Origin: Capnocytophaga bilenii
Lineage (GTDB): Bacteria; Bacteroidota; Bacteroidia; Flavobacteriales; Flavobacteriaceae
Direction: 5' to 3'
DNA length: 63,886 bases
Assembly: GCF_017565765.1 (NCBI RefSeq)
Contig: NZ_JAGDYP010000010.1
Location: 1-63,886, forward strand
How positions within the stretch are numbered: the stretch's first letter is position 1; each line of letters starts with the position of its first letter. Under the pieces are notes generated by a model. That model saw only the letters and a list, made by a program, of their open reading frames with translations, did not search any database and had not been told where the DNA came from. Of the stretch, positions 41,928-51,888 are shown piece after piece. The translations under genes were made by a program, and so were the position numbers.

Positions 41928-43682
41928 TTAATCAGCTCTGTCGTGTAAATAAGAGTTATTCTTTCGTAATTGAGTATCACCAGCGCTATCTTTAGCTACT
42001 GAAGTACGTGATTGGGCAACACTACTCCCAAAAGTGTGATTATACTTTGAGAGGTAACCTGAACGGTTGTTATTAAGCACTTGGTCTATAGTAGCATTTT
42101 CAGGGGTAGGTTTTATACCTCCTAATAGTTCTTCTTCATCAAACATAGTCATCTGAACAGGTGCTGAAGGTTGTTGTTGCTTTGTTTCAACACGATGTAT
42201 AGTGATTTCGCTTTTATTAGCTTCTTTGTTTTCTGAAAAAGGCACGGGCTTAGCATCACGTAGTGTTCTTTCAAACTCCATATATTCATTATATGAATAT
42301 TGTGGTGTAAGTACTGCTTTATTAGTAGGTGAAAGCTGATTAGCTGATTTATTATCGTTAGACACTTGGCGAGCTACTGCTGCTTCGGTAGTAATATGAC
42401 GTTGGTTACTTGATGATTCCTGTATTGAGACTCCTTGGTTAGGAGTCGAAGGCTTTGGGGGCGTTTTATCTACTATTATAAAGCTATCGTCAGCTGTTAC
42501 ATATTCGCAATCTGTCCAAATATTAAACAAGTCGGAAAGTGAAGGTTCTTTTTTAATTTCGGGTACAGCAGGAATTGGGTAAGATGATTGTACTACTGCA
42601 GCTTTAGGTTCAGTAAAATCACGCTCAATGATAGTTTGGTTTTCACCAAGTACGTGGTTAATACGTTTAGGTTCAGCATTCACTATCAATTGTTGTTGTT
42701 CAGTAGTAAAGCCTGTAGCAGTAACCGTTACTGTAATAGCTCCTTTAGGTACGGTATCATCTTCGCCCATACCAATAAAGATATCAAGTTCGCCTCCTGC
42801 TTGTTCTTGGATATAGTTAGTGATAATTTCCATTTCTTCAGGAGTAATCTCATCTTCTGTATTGAACACTACCAATAATAAAGATTTTTTAGCTCCTGTA
42901 ATTTTGTTATCATTAAGCAAAGGTGAGTTCAATGCCGCTGTAACAGCTTTAATAGCACGGTCTTCACCATCAGCTGTTGCTGAGCCCATAATAGCTGTAC
43001 CACCATCTTTAAGCACCGAACGAGCATCCTCCATATCTATATTTACCATATAGTTAGCACTCACCAATTCGGCAATACCCTTAGCTCCTTTTAGTAATAT
43101 TTCATTAGCTTTAGCAAGGCTTTCTGAAATCTTCATTTTACCATATACTTCAGTGATTTTATTATTATTAATAATAATCAAAGAGTCTACAGCTTCTTGA
43201 AGTTTTCTAATTCCTTCTTTAGCTTGTCGTGAGCGTACAGGACCTTCATATGAGAAAGGTGTAGTAACGATTCCCACAGTAAGGATTCCCTTATCTTTTG
43301 CTATTTTAGCAATTACGGGAGCAGCACCTGTACCTGTACCACCACCCATACCAGCAGTTATAAAAACCATCTCGGTATCATCGCCAATAGCTTCCTCTAT
43401 TTCTTTAGAACTTTCAAGAGCAGCAGCTTCACCTACCGCTGGTTTAGCTCCTACTCCAAGTCCTTTAGTAAGTGCAAGACCCAATTGTACTTTGTTAGGT
43501 ACAGGGCTATTTTCAAGGTCTTGTTTATCTGTATTACATACAATATAATCTACTCCTTTTATGCCCTGATTGAACATATAATTGACGGCATTACCTCCGC
43601 CACCTCCAACTCCTATAATCTTAATATAGTTGCTGTTATTTTTTGGTAAATTAAACTGAACTACTTGCTGTTCCATATCCAT
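41928..43682 (-). CDS. ftsZ: Cell division protein FtsZ
   Basis: Tubulin-like GTPase of the division ring. The 584 residues have the GTPase core (about 15-330) with GVGGGGGNAVNYM, the signature GGGTGTGAAPVIAKI (about 113-127) and NVDxxD-type helper residues (MVNIDMEDARSVL). A linker of over 200 residues follows, rich in Gln, Ser, Pro and Thr, ending in LRKNNSYLHDRAD, the flavobacterial C-terminal peptide. The start may be Met1 or Met3. It lies 47 bases after ftsA. Confidence 0.96.
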   Translation of the reverse strand: MDMEQQVVQFNLPKNNSNYIKIIGVGGGGGNAVNYMFNQGIKGVDYIVCNTDKQDLENSPVPNKVQLGLALTKGLGVGAKPAVGEAAALESSKEIEEAIGDDTEMVFITAGMGGGTGTGAAPVIAKIAKDKGILTVGIVTTPFSYEGPVRSRQAKEGIRKLQEAVDSLIIINNNKITEVYGKMKISESLAKANEILLKGAKGIAELVSANYMVNIDMEDARSVLKDGGTAIMGSATADGEDRAIKAVTAALNSPLLNDNKITGAKKSLLLVVFNTEDEITPEEMEIITNYIQEQAGGELDIFIGMGEDDTVPKGAITVTVTATGFTTEQQQLIVNAEPKRINHVLGENQTIIERDFTEPKAAVVQSSYPIPAVPEIKKEPSLSDLFNIWTDCEYVTADDSFIIVDKTPPKPSTPNQGVSIQESSSNQRHITTEAAVARQVSNDNKSANQLSPTNKAVLTPQYSYNEYMEFERTLRDAKPVPFSENKEANKSEITIHRVETKQQQPSAPVQMTMFDEEELLGGIKPTPENATIDQVLNNNRSGYLSKYNHTFGSSVAQSRTSVAKDSAGDTQLRKNNSYLHDRAD

Positions 43683-43729
43683 TATAATTTATTTTTTTTC
43701 ACTATACGACTTCTTCCCATATTACTTTA

Positions 43730-45202
43730 TTATTCATCCTCTTCATCATCATCCTCATCTTTTTTGTTGAATGTGTTTAAATATCCTTTTATTTTATTTC
43801 CTAATGATCTTATTGTAATAGAAATACCTTTTTTCTTTTCTTTTTTGTCATCCTCTTCATCATCTTCCTCATAATCATCATCATTATTCTTTTCTTTTGC
43901 CTTAATCTCGTGTTTTAATTGCTGTTCTTTTTCTGTCTCTTCATTTTGCTGTCTCAAAAAATCTTCTTGTTGTTTTTTCAAACGCTCCTCTTCGTCTTTT
44001 TTCTTCTGTTTTTCTGCTAACAGCTTTTTTATCTGTTCTTCTTTTTCCTTTTCAATAGCACACATTACAAGCCCTATAGAAGTAGCGTATGTAGGTACTC
44101 TCAATTCCTCTCTATTATTATCTAATACTAAATATTCATCGGGGTAGCCCACACGCGTATTCATACCCGTAATATATTTCACTAAGTGTACAATATGTTG
44201 CATTTGGCTTCCGCCTCCTGTAAGTACAATCCCCTCGTGTAGCTTGTTCTTTACATCTTCGTGACCATAGCTTTTTATCACATTATGCACCAAGTTGATA
44301 ATCTCACTCACACGTGAATGAATAATTTTCGACAAGCTTTTCAGAGAAATCTCTTTAGAATTTTTCCCAGGTATAGTTATTATTTCATTTTCGGGTATTT
44401 CTCCAGGCCAAGCCGAACCAAAAGTAACTTTCACTTCTTCGGCATATTTAGCATTAATACCATATGCCGATTGTATATCTTCAGTTATGATAGCACCTCC
44501 AAAAGGAATTACTGCAGCGTGGCGAATAATACCTTCTTTAAATATAGCCACATCGGTCGTACCACCTCCTATATCCACAAGCACTACTCCACCTTCTTTT
44601 TCATCATCTGTAAGAACAGCTTCTGCCGAAGCTATAGGCTCTAAGGTAATATCAATAGCCTTTAGATTTGCCATTTCGATAGTGCGGTTCACATTGTTGA
44701 TAGCACTTGTTTGTCCTATTACCAAATGATAAGTAGCGTCTAAACGCCCACCTACCATTCCTATAGGGTCTTTAATATCACTTGTGCTATCTACTTTGTA
44801 ATACTGAGGAAGTGCGTGAATGATTCTCTCACCAGCTCCTAAAGTAATCGCATTCACTTGTGATTTTAAGCGTTCTAAATCATCTACATCTATTAACTTC
44901 TCTGGCGAAATACGCGATATATAATCACTATGTGTACGAGTGCTTATATTCTGCCCCGATATCCCTACCATTACCTCTTTTATATCAACATCTGCACTTC
45001 TTCTTGCCAGGTCTGTCGCCTGCATCACTGCAGTTGCTGTCTTTGATAGGCTCATAGCCACCCCTTTACTGATCTTCTCCTGAGGTTTAGAGACTCCATA
45101 ACCCAAAATCTGTATCTTCCCATTTCTATTAGTCGTCCCCACCATCGCTACAACTTTTGTTGTACCTATATCTAACCCCACATAAATTTTATTACTTTCC
45201 AT
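43730..45202 (-). CDS. ftsA: Cell division protein FtsA
   Basis: Actin-like protein that ties FtsZ to the membrane. The 490 residues carry the nucleotide-binding motifs VGLDIGTTKVVAMVG (8-22), VLVDIGGGTTDVAIF (about 204-218) and GIVLTGGGSQMQHI (about 325-338). After residue 400 comes a Lys/Glu/Gln-rich coiled region, a block of Asp/Glu (NNDDDYEEDDEEDDKK), the likely membrane-binding amphipathic helix (ISITIRSLGNKIKGYLNTF), and a last acidic tail (KKDEDDDEEDE). The acid-rich extension is unusual. A TACTTTTG element (45319-45326, minus) lies about 115 bases upstream. ftsQ and murC are not next to it. Confidence 0.95.
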   Translation of the reverse strand: MESNKIYVGLDIGTTKVVAMVGTTNRNGKIQILGYGVSKPQEKISKGVAMSLSKTATAVMQATDLARRSADVDIKEVMVGISGQNISTRTHSDYISRISPEKLIDVDDLERLKSQVNAITLGAGERIIHALPQYYKVDSTSDIKDPIGMVGGRLDATYHLVIGQTSAINNVNRTIEMANLKAIDITLEPIASAEAVLTDDEKEGGVVLVDIGGGTTDVAIFKEGIIRHAAVIPFGGAIITEDIQSAYGINAKYAEEVKVTFGSAWPGEIPENEIITIPGKNSKEISLKSLSKIIHSRVSEIINLVHNVIKSYGHEDVKNKLHEGIVLTGGGSQMQHIVHLVKYITGMNTRVGYPDEYLVLDNNREELRVPTYATSIGLVMCAIEKEKEEQIKKLLAEKQKKKDEEERLKKQQEDFLRQQNEETEKEQQLKHEIKAKEKNNDDDYEEDDEEDDKKEKKKGISITIRSLGNKIKGYLNTFNKKDEDDDEEDE

Positions 45203-45418
45203 ACTTTACTCGTTTTTGTTTATCTAACTCTATCATTTTCACTTTTTTTATTGTCATATATTTAAAAAATTAGGAAATTTATTGTTATTATCGTTTTATA
45301 TGACTTCTTTTCACGTAGCAAAAGTAATTAATTTTTTTCAACCTTACATTATCTTTTTATAAATAAGTTATTAACAATTTTATAAACAATTGATAATCAT
45401 TTATCAATGATAACAACT

Positions 45419-46165
45419 TTAACATTTCGTAAACTCCAAGCTGTATTTTTCTCTTGCAGCTACCAAATCTGCCTCTGTATCTATCCCTATACTACCTATT
45501 TCGGTAACAGCAAGGCGCAGTTTATAACCATTCTCTAAATACCTCAGCTGCTCCAATTTTTCTACCTCTTCTAATGAAGAAACAGGTAAATGTGTAAATT
45601 CTTGCAAAGCCTCCTTTCGGTAAGCATAAATACCTATATGTTTGTAATACAAAGCTTTACTTTTTTCATCACGCATAAAAGGTATTGCCGCACGCGAAAA
45701 ATACAATGCATCATTATCTTTATTCATCACCACCTTTACATTGTTAGGATTGCCAATATCTTCGGGAGTAGTAATACGTTCTACCAAACTTGCCACCGAT
45801 ACATTCCTTTCGCTATCCTCTCGGAAAATAGCAATTAGTTTTTGTAAATTCTGCTTAGCCGTAAAAGGCTCATCTCCTTGTACATTTACAATTATATCTA
45901 CATTTAAATTCTCTGAAGCCTCAGCCAAGCGGTCGCTGCCACTATTGTGTTCTTTTTGGCTCCTAATCACACTGCCACCTGCCGCCTCTATCACTTGTGC
46001 TATGCGGTCGTCATCGGTAACCACATACACTTCTTCAAATAATTCTGTACGTACCACAGCCTCATAAGTACGCACTATCACAGGTGCCCCACAAAGGTCT
46101 TGCATCAGTTTAGCAGGAAAACGAGTAGCACCATAACGTGCAGGAATCATTGCTATTATTTTCAT
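45419..46165 (-). CDS. kdsB: 3-deoxy-manno-octulosonate cytidylyltransferase
   Basis: Makes CMP-Kdo, the activated sugar for the inner core of lipopolysaccharide. The 248 residues match the family: IPARYGATRFPAKLMQDLCG (7-26), VVTDDDRI, HNSGSDRLAEA (about 93-103) and VNVQGDEPF (about 113-121). It lies between the ftsA leader and a terminator, apparently as a single gene. Confidence 0.95.
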   Translation of the reverse strand: MKIIAMIPARYGATRFPAKLMQDLCGAPVIVRTYEAVVRTELFEEVYVVTDDDRIAQVIEAAGGSVIRSQKEHNSGSDRLAEASENLNVDIIVNVQGDEPFTAKQNLQKLIAIFREDSERNVSVASLVERITTPEDIGNPNNVKVVMNKDNDALYFSRAAIPFMRDEKSKALYYKHIGIYAYRKEALQEFTHLPVSSLEEVEKLEQLRYLENGYKLRLAVTEIGSIGIDTEADLVAAREKYSLEFTKC

Positions 46166-46191
46166 ATATCAAAATATCATTATACCATATA

Positions 46192-46225
46192 AAAGGGACT
46201 ATCTCTTTTTCAAGACAGTCCCTTT
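46192..46225. terminator. Terminator between accC and kdsB
   Basis: AAAGGGACT (46192-46200) and AGTCCCTTT (46217-46225) form a perfect 9-bp stem beyond the accC stop. Confidence 0.7.
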
Positions 46226-46243
46226 CGCCATATATTTTTTCTA

Positions 46244-47596
46244 TTATCCTTCTACTTGTGGCTTCATTTTGAAGTCTTCCATAAACTTGGTCGTATAATT
46301 ACCCGCCAAGTAGTTAGGGTCATCCATCAATTGCAAATGGAAGGGTATAGTTGTTTTTACACCTTCTACTACAAACTCATCCAATGCTCGGCGCATTTTA
46401 GCTATCGCCTCCTCGCGTGTTTGAGCTGTCGTTATAAGCTTTGCTATCATCGAGTCGTAGTTCGGCGGAATTACATAACCACTATACACGTGCGTATCCA
46501 AACGAACACCGTGCCCACCAGGAGCGTGAAGTGTTGTTATCTTACCCGGTGAAGGACGAAAATCATTATAAGGATCTTCTGCATTGATGCGGCATTCTAT
46601 AGCGTGTAATTTAGGAGTATAATTCTTCCCTGATAAAGGCACCCCCGAAGCCACCAATATTTGTTCCCTGATAAGGTCATAATCAATTACTTGTTCTGTA
46701 ATAGGGTGTTCCACTTGAATACGAGTGTTCATCTCCATAAAGTAAAAGTTTCTATCCTTATCCACCAAAAATTCTATTGTTCCAGCACCTTCATATTTTA
46801 TAAATTCAGCAGCTTTCACAGCAGCCTCACCCATACGCTTACGCAAATCTTCAGTCATAAAAGGTGAAGGAGTTTCCTCAGTAAGCTTTTGGTGACGGCG
46901 TTGTATAGAGCAATCGCGTTCCGATAAGTGGCAAGCCTTACCATATTGGTCGCCTACAATTTGAATTTCTATGTGGCGAGGGTCTACGATCAGTTTCTCC
47001 ATATACATAGCATCATTACCAAAAGCAGCTCCCGCCTCCTGCATTGCGCTATCAAGAGCTTTTTCAAGATCCTCCTCTTTCCACACATCACGCATACCAC
47101 GTCCCCCGCCTCCAGCCGTAGCTTTTAGCATTACAGGGTATCCTATTTCGGCAGCAGTTTTTTTAGCGTGTTCCAACGATTGTATTAAACCGTCAGAGCC
47201 AGGAACTGTAGGTACGCCAGCTGCTTTCATTGTAGCCTTAGCAGAAGCCTTATCACCCATTTTTTCTATCATTTCAGGTGAAGCACCTATAAATTTGATA
47301 CCGTGTTCAGCACAAATTTTAGAAAACTTAGCATTTTCGCTCAAGAACCCATATCCTGGGTGAATAGCATCTGCATTTGTAATTTCGGCAGCAGCTATTA
47401 TATTAGGTATTTTCAAATAGGAATCCTTGCTTGGTGGAGGTCCTATACATACAGCCTCATCAGCAAAACGAACGTGTAAACTATCGGCATCAGCGGTAGA
47501 ATATACAGCTACCGATTTGATGCCCATCTCGCGGCAAGTGCGTATTACGCGCAATGCTATCTCTCCTCGATTGGCTATTAATATTTTTTTGAACAT
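46244..47596 (-). CDS. accC: Biotin carboxylase subunit of acetyl-CoA carboxylase
   Basis: Carboxylates the biotin on AccB with ATP and bicarbonate, the first step of fatty acid synthesis. The 450 residues show [19 protein letters not shown] (6-24), the ATP-grasp glycine-rich loop [14 protein letters not shown] (about 158-171), [29 protein letters not shown] and [15 protein letters not shown] (about 286-300). It follows accB by 12 bases in a fabH-accB-accC operon. Confidence 0.96.
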   Translation of the reverse strand: MFKKILIANRGEIALRVIRTCREMGIKSVAVYSTADADSLHVRFADEAVCIGPPPSKDSYLKIPNIIAAAEITNADAIHPGYGFLSENAKFSKICAEHGIKFIGASPEMIEKMGDKASAKATMKAAGVPTVPGSDGLIQSLEHAKKTAAEIGYPVMLKATAGGGGRGMRDVWKEEDLEKALDSAMQEAGAAFGNDAMYMEKLIVDPRHIEIQIVGDQYGKACHLSERDCSIQRRHQKLTEETPSPFMTEDLRKRMGEAAVKAAEFIKYEGAGTIEFLVDKDRNFYFMEMNTRIQVEHPITEQVIDYDLIREQILVASGVPLSGKNYTPKLHAIECRINAEDPYNDFRPSPGKITTLHAPGGHGVRLDTHVYSGYVIPPNYDSMIAKLITTAQTREEAIAKMRRALDEFVVEGVKTTIPFHLQLMDDPNYLAGNYTTKFMEDFKMKPQVEG

Positions 47597-47608
47597 ACTT
47601 GCTTTTTG

Positions 47609-48118
47609 TTATGAAGGATCTACCAAAAATAGTGGTTGGTCAAACTCTACAGGTGTAGAATCTTCTACCAATATCTTCACTATTTTTCCTGATATCTCCG
47701 ATTCTATTTCATTAAAAAGTTTCATCGCCTCTATAATGCATATCACACTACCTTTGGCTACTGTCGAACCTACTTCTACAAAAAGTGGCTTATCAGGACC
47801 AGGACGGCGATAAAAAGTACCTATCATAGGCGATTTGATGGTTATGTATTTGCTATCTTCACTGTCAGCCGCAGGTTTTGCAGGCGCTGCTTCATTGCCT
47901 GTTGGCACTATAGGTAGTGTTTGTAAGGCTTGTTGTGGTTGGATAGACAACTGTGGTAGCTGCTGAGCTACAGGTAATTGCTGCACATATACTTCTCTGT
48001 TGGTCTCATCAGGGTTTGTTTTTATGGTAATCTTTACATCATCCATCTCCAACTTCACCTCACTCGCACCTGACTTTGCAACAAATTTAATCAAATTTTG
48101 AATGTCTCTTAAATCCAT
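47609..48118 (-). CDS. accB: Biotin carboxyl carrier protein
   Basis: Carries biotin between the carboxylase and transferase halves of acetyl-CoA carboxylase. The 169 residues have an N-terminal helix, a Gln/Pro/Ala-rich linker (about 45-88) and a C-terminal biotinyl domain with IIEAMKLFNEIES; Lys133 is the biotin site. The thumb-like PGPDKPLFVEVG is present. It lies 44 bases after fabH and 12 before accC. Confidence 0.96.
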   Translation of the reverse strand: MDLRDIQNLIKFVAKSGASEVKLEMDDVKITIKTNPDETNREVYVQQLPVAQQLPQLSIQPQQALQTLPIVPTGNEAAPAKPAADSEDSKYITIKSPMIGTFYRRPGPDKPLFVEVGSTVAKGSVICIIEAMKLFNEIESEISGKIVKILVEDSTPVEFDQPLFLVDPS

Positions 48119-48162
48119 AGTGTTTATCTATTTTGCTCAATCGTTGTTTTTATGTTATATAT

Positions 48163-49158
48163 TTAGCTGTTGTAAGCCCATTTCAAGTAAAGTGCTCCCC
48201 AAGTAAAGCCACCACCAAAGGCAGCCATTACTATGTTATCACCTTTTTTTAGTTGTTTTTCGTAATCATTAAGGGCAAGAATGATAGTTGCCGAAGTAGT
48301 ATTACCATATTTGTATATATTCAGCATCACCCTTTCCGCAGGTAGCCCCATTCTATCAGCAGTAGCATCTATAATACGTTTGTTAGCCTGATGTGGCACC
48401 AACCATTGCACATCGTCTTTAGTCAACCTATTGCGCTTTATAAGCTCTTCTGCTACATCTGCCATACCCGTAACTGCGTATTTAAATACTGTTTTTCCAT
48501 CCTGAAACACAAAGTGTTCCTTGGCAGCTACCGTTTCGGCAGTAGTAGGGTGCAACGAACCACCCGCTTTTATATATAAGTGGTTACGCCCTATGCCATC
48601 ACTTTTTAGCAATTCATCTTGTACCCCTAAGCCTTCGTGATTAGGTTCAAAAAGTGCAGCACCAGCCCCATCGCCAAATATAATACAAGTAGCCCTATCT
48701 GTATAATCAATGATTGACGACATTTTATCAGCACCCACTAAAAGTACTTTTTTATAACGTCCCGATTCTATATATTTGGCTGCTAATGATACCCCAAACA
48801 AAAAGCTAGAACAAGCCGCTTGCAAGTCAAACGCAAAAGCGTTGGTAGCACCTATTTGTGTAGCTACATAAGGACCTGTGAGTGCTACAGGCATATCGGG
48901 AGTAGCTGTTGCCAATATAAGTAAATCAATTTCTTTAGGGTCTATTCCCTTTTTGTTTATCAAGTCTTTAGCTGCCTGAATAGCCAAAAACGAAGTCCCT
49001 TTATTAGGGTCTTTCAGTATACGTCTTTCTTTTATGCCCGTACGTGTGTATATCCATTCGTCATTGGTATCTACCATCTTTTCCAACATAGCGTTGGTAA
49101 GCACATCTTCAGGGACGTAGCCTCCTACACCCGTAATGGCAGCAGTTATTTTATTCAT
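48163..49158 (-). CDS. fabH: Beta-ketoacyl-ACP synthase III
   Basis: Condenses a CoA-bound primer with malonyl-ACP to start fatty acid chains. The 331 residues show DEWIYTRTGIKERRI (33-47), the nucleophile region FDLQAACSSFLFG (Cys116), the VPHQANKRIID His box and the KYGNTTSATI Asn box. The leader holds a TATTTTTG element on the minus strand (49243-49250). The genes rpmF and DUF177, common upstream neighbours, are absent within 200 bases. Confidence 0.96.
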   Translation of the reverse strand: MNKITAAITGVGGYVPEDVLTNAMLEKMVDTNDEWIYTRTGIKERRILKDPNKGTSFLAIQAAKDLINKKGIDPKEIDLLILATATPDMPVALTGPYVATQIGATNAFAFDLQAACSSFLFGVSLAAKYIESGRYKKVLLVGADKMSSIIDYTDRATCIIFGDGAGAALFEPNHEGLGVQDELLKSDGIGRNHLYIKAGGSLHPTTAETVAAKEHFVFQDGKTVFKYAVTGMADVAEELIKRNRLTKDDVQWLVPHQANKRIIDATADRMGLPAERVMLNIYKYGNTTSATIILALNDYEKQLKKGDNIVMAAFGGGFTWGALYLKWAYNS

Positions 49159-49360
49159 TACTAACTAATTTTTATGTACGTTTTTTGCGCTGTTCGCTCT
49201 ATGATAAAAAGCAATCACTGCGCAACCATACAAATTTTGGCGCAAAAATACATAATTATTTTTGATTTACTACAAAAAAATTATTTTTTTAACACGATTG
49301 TCTATTTCGCTCTTTATTATTCATAGGTAATTACCTACTTAAATTTTGGTGAATCTATAG

Positions 49361-51778
49361 TTATTTGTCCTTGTCTTTAGCAGTGTATTTATTGTAAAGG
49401 AAGGAGGCTATCATTAGTAGTACGCCCAACAATACAAATACCACCGTTTTGCGCAAAGTATCCAAATGAGTAATATCGTAAAAGAATAACTTCAGCACAC
49501 AAAAGCTAATAAGTATAATCCCCGATAGTCGCAGGTATTTTTTGCTGTTGAATATCCCTATAACTATCAGTAGTACAGCATAAGCCCCCCACAAAATTGT
49601 GAGACCCAGCTTATAATTAGCTGTAGCATCATATAGTTCCGTCCAATGCAAAAGCTCGCTACTACCTATCCACAAGCACACCAAGTGGAATAGCAGCTCC
49701 AATACTTTCTTGGGTTGCTCTTTAAATTCCAAATATTGTTGCAAACGATAGATTGTATAACACAGCACCGCAAAGGCTGCAATCCCTATATAACGCACGT
49801 TTAAGAACCACCACGAAAGTTGATATACATTATAAAACGCAATATAACGCCCACGCAATTCGCTGAAATTGTACAAGCCAAGCGTTATAAAAACTGTTCC
49901 TATAAGAAAAGCAGCTACTATTTGTATTTCGGCAAGCAGTTTGCTTTTCATATATCGTCTATTTATCCAGCTGTAGAGCCCCACAAAGAGTAAGGTATAT
50001 ATAATTATTGATGATTGTTTAAAGAGTTCAGCATCATTGTGTAGCACATTATCAAACACACCATTATTAAATTGCAAAGCTCTCAATTCCCAAAGCAAGT
50101 TTATTTGTCTTGTAAAGGTATCGTAAAATGGTATTACCGAAAGCGCATTGAAAACCACTGCTAAAGTGTTGTAATCCTTATCTGTTTTATGACGATAATG
50201 GGTATATGCCACCCAGCCCATAGCAACACTATAAAGCAATGAATTAATAAATAATGAATTAGCAAAAGGTACTGTATAGTCAAAAGTTGATATATCTATC
50301 ACCCAGCTTATGGTGGCTAAGGTCATCACTGCATAACTGATGCGTTCATACAGTATCAGTTTTTTTGTTCTTCCAAACCAAAAAAGCAGTGCTGCCTCTA
50401 CACTCCATAATAAAGTTATCCACGTACCTTCAAATTGTATCGGGATTACCAAGGTAGCAAAAGATAACGCCAATACTAGCACCAAGTATTTGAGGTTTGT
50501 ATGCACTTGCTTGTGGTGAAAATAACTTGCTATAGCAAAGTGTAAAAGAGCATTAGCAAGGGTAAAGAGTGCTATAGGAGTACGTGCAGGGTTGTACTGC
50601 TCGTTTAGCAGCCAAGCTCCTATGCTGTAAAACAACAAGCTATTAGCTAAAAATACAGTTACATCTATACTGCTAAGCACTGCCCCTTTTTGTATTTTCT
50701 GAGCAATAAACGAAGCGTAAAACGTTAAGAATGTAACGATACTGAAACTAAAAAATGCCCCGAAGTGTTCAGGCTGATAGGCAAGCCCCCACATAGAGAG
50801 CAGTAATAGCCAAGTGATTAAAAATGCTGAAACAAACAGCGACCTCCATTGCTTGTAGAAGGAAATTACTATCACTCCCACATTGATAATAGCTGTATAG
50901 ATAAATAGGATATCTACACGCCCCGAATTGTTACTCAGCAAGAAAGGTACTGCATAGCTACCCACAAGCCCTATAATGGCAATCACTACTTGGTTATAAT
51001 TAAGAGCTGCTGCTATGGTGAAAGCGGTGAAGAGAAACATTAGTCCAAAAGTAACCTCTTGCCCAAAGTAGCCAAACATTGAGTAAGCCACAAAGGTAAC
51101 AAAATAGAATATAGCCATTGCACCGCTCACCAATACAGCGCTAAAGCTAGTGTATTTTTTCTTGAGTATAGCTCCAAAAACAAAGAGCCCTACGCCTGTA
51201 AGATAGCCTAAAGCGAGGCGCATTGCAGGGCTGATAAGGTTATGGTCTATAGAGTATTTTACCCCTATAAACACACCTATTAGTATAATAGCAATTCCTA
51301 TTTTGCTAAACAGGTTTTCACCTATAAAACGCTCCCAATCCCAATCGGTTTTTAGCCCCATCATATCACCTATAGATTTTTCAAAGGCTGGTGCTTCTGC
51401 TTTCTTAGGTTCTTCTATTATTTGAGGAGCTTCGGGTATTACTTCTTCTGCCGCAGGAGATATTTCGGCTTCTGTCTCTTCTACGATAGGAGGCACTTCA
51501 GTTACTACCTCTTCTGCAACAGAAGGTACTTCAGCCACTACTTCTTCTACAGTAGGAGCCTCAGCTACCACTTCTTCTGTAGCAGGAACTGTCATAGGAG
51601 CTTCAACTACCTCTTCTGTTGCCACTACTTCAGGGCGAGCGGTAGCTCTCAGTTCCCATATTGTTTGCTTGATGCCTTTCATTTCTTTGATGAAGCTGTA
51701 TTGTTTATCAACCACTTCATCTACTTTATTGAGCAAGGCTTCTAAATCTTTTTCAGTAACCATAGGCGTAATCCTCAT
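49361..51778 (-). CDS. DUF2339 multi-spanning membrane protein
   Basis: An 805-residue protein. The N-terminus (1-45) is helical; about 55-130 is a low-complexity stretch of Val/Glu/Ala/Pro repeats (TEEVV, APTVEEVVAEVP and similar); then, after DWERFIGENLFSKIGIAIIL (about 150-169), come more than 20 short hydrophobic segments to the end. This layout is that of DUF2339 membrane proteins, whose function is unknown. A minus-strand TATATTTG lies about 11 bases before the ATG, so the leader is very short. Confidence 0.82.
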   Translation of the reverse strand: MRITPMVTEKDLEALLNKVDEVVDKQYSFIKEMKGIKQTIWELRATARPEVVATEEVVEAPMTVPATEEVVAEAPTVEEVVAEVPSVAEEVVTEVPPIVEETEAEISPAAEEVIPEAPQIIEEPKKAEAPAFEKSIGDMMGLKTDWDWERFIGENLFSKIGIAIILIGVFIGVKYSIDHNLISPAMRLALGYLTGVGLFVFGAILKKKYTSFSAVLVSGAMAIFYFVTFVAYSMFGYFGQEVTFGLMFLFTAFTIAAALNYNQVVIAIIGLVGSYAVPFLLSNNSGRVDILFIYTAIINVGVIVISFYKQWRSLFVSAFLITWLLLLSMWGLAYQPEHFGAFFSFSIVTFLTFYASFIAQKIQKGAVLSSIDVTVFLANSLLFYSIGAWLLNEQYNPARTPIALFTLANALLHFAIASYFHHKQVHTNLKYLVLVLALSFATLVIPIQFEGTWITLLWSVEAALLFWFGRTKKLILYERISYAVMTLATISWVIDISTFDYTVPFANSLFINSLLYSVAMGWVAYTHYRHKTDKDYNTLAVVFNALSVIPFYDTFTRQINLLWELRALQFNNGVFDNVLHNDAELFKQSSIIIYTLLFVGLYSWINRRYMKSKLLAEIQIVAAFLIGTVFITLGLYNFSELRGRYIAFYNVYQLSWWFLNVRYIGIAAFAVLCYTIYRLQQYLEFKEQPKKVLELLFHLVCLWIGSSELLHWTELYDATANYKLGLTILWGAYAVLLIVIGIFNSKKYLRLSGIILISFCVLKLFFYDITHLDTLRKTVVFVLLGVLLMIASFLYNKYTAKDKDK

Positions 51779-51827
51779 ATTTAGAGTACAAATATACGTT
51801 ATTTTTTTTAATTACACACTATATTAG

Positions 51828-51868
51828 AAAAAAAAACTTTGCCAAAGGTTTTAGTTCCTTTGGCAAAG
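51828..51868 (-). terminator. Strong terminator after the TonB gene
   Basis: CTTTGCCAAAGG and CCTTTGGCAAAG (51837-51848, 51857-51868) pair perfectly over 12 bases; a run of about nine U follows on the minus strand. It closes the nine-gene run that begins at 59689. Confidence 0.85.
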
Positions 51869-51888
51869 CGCATATATGTATTTTTGTT

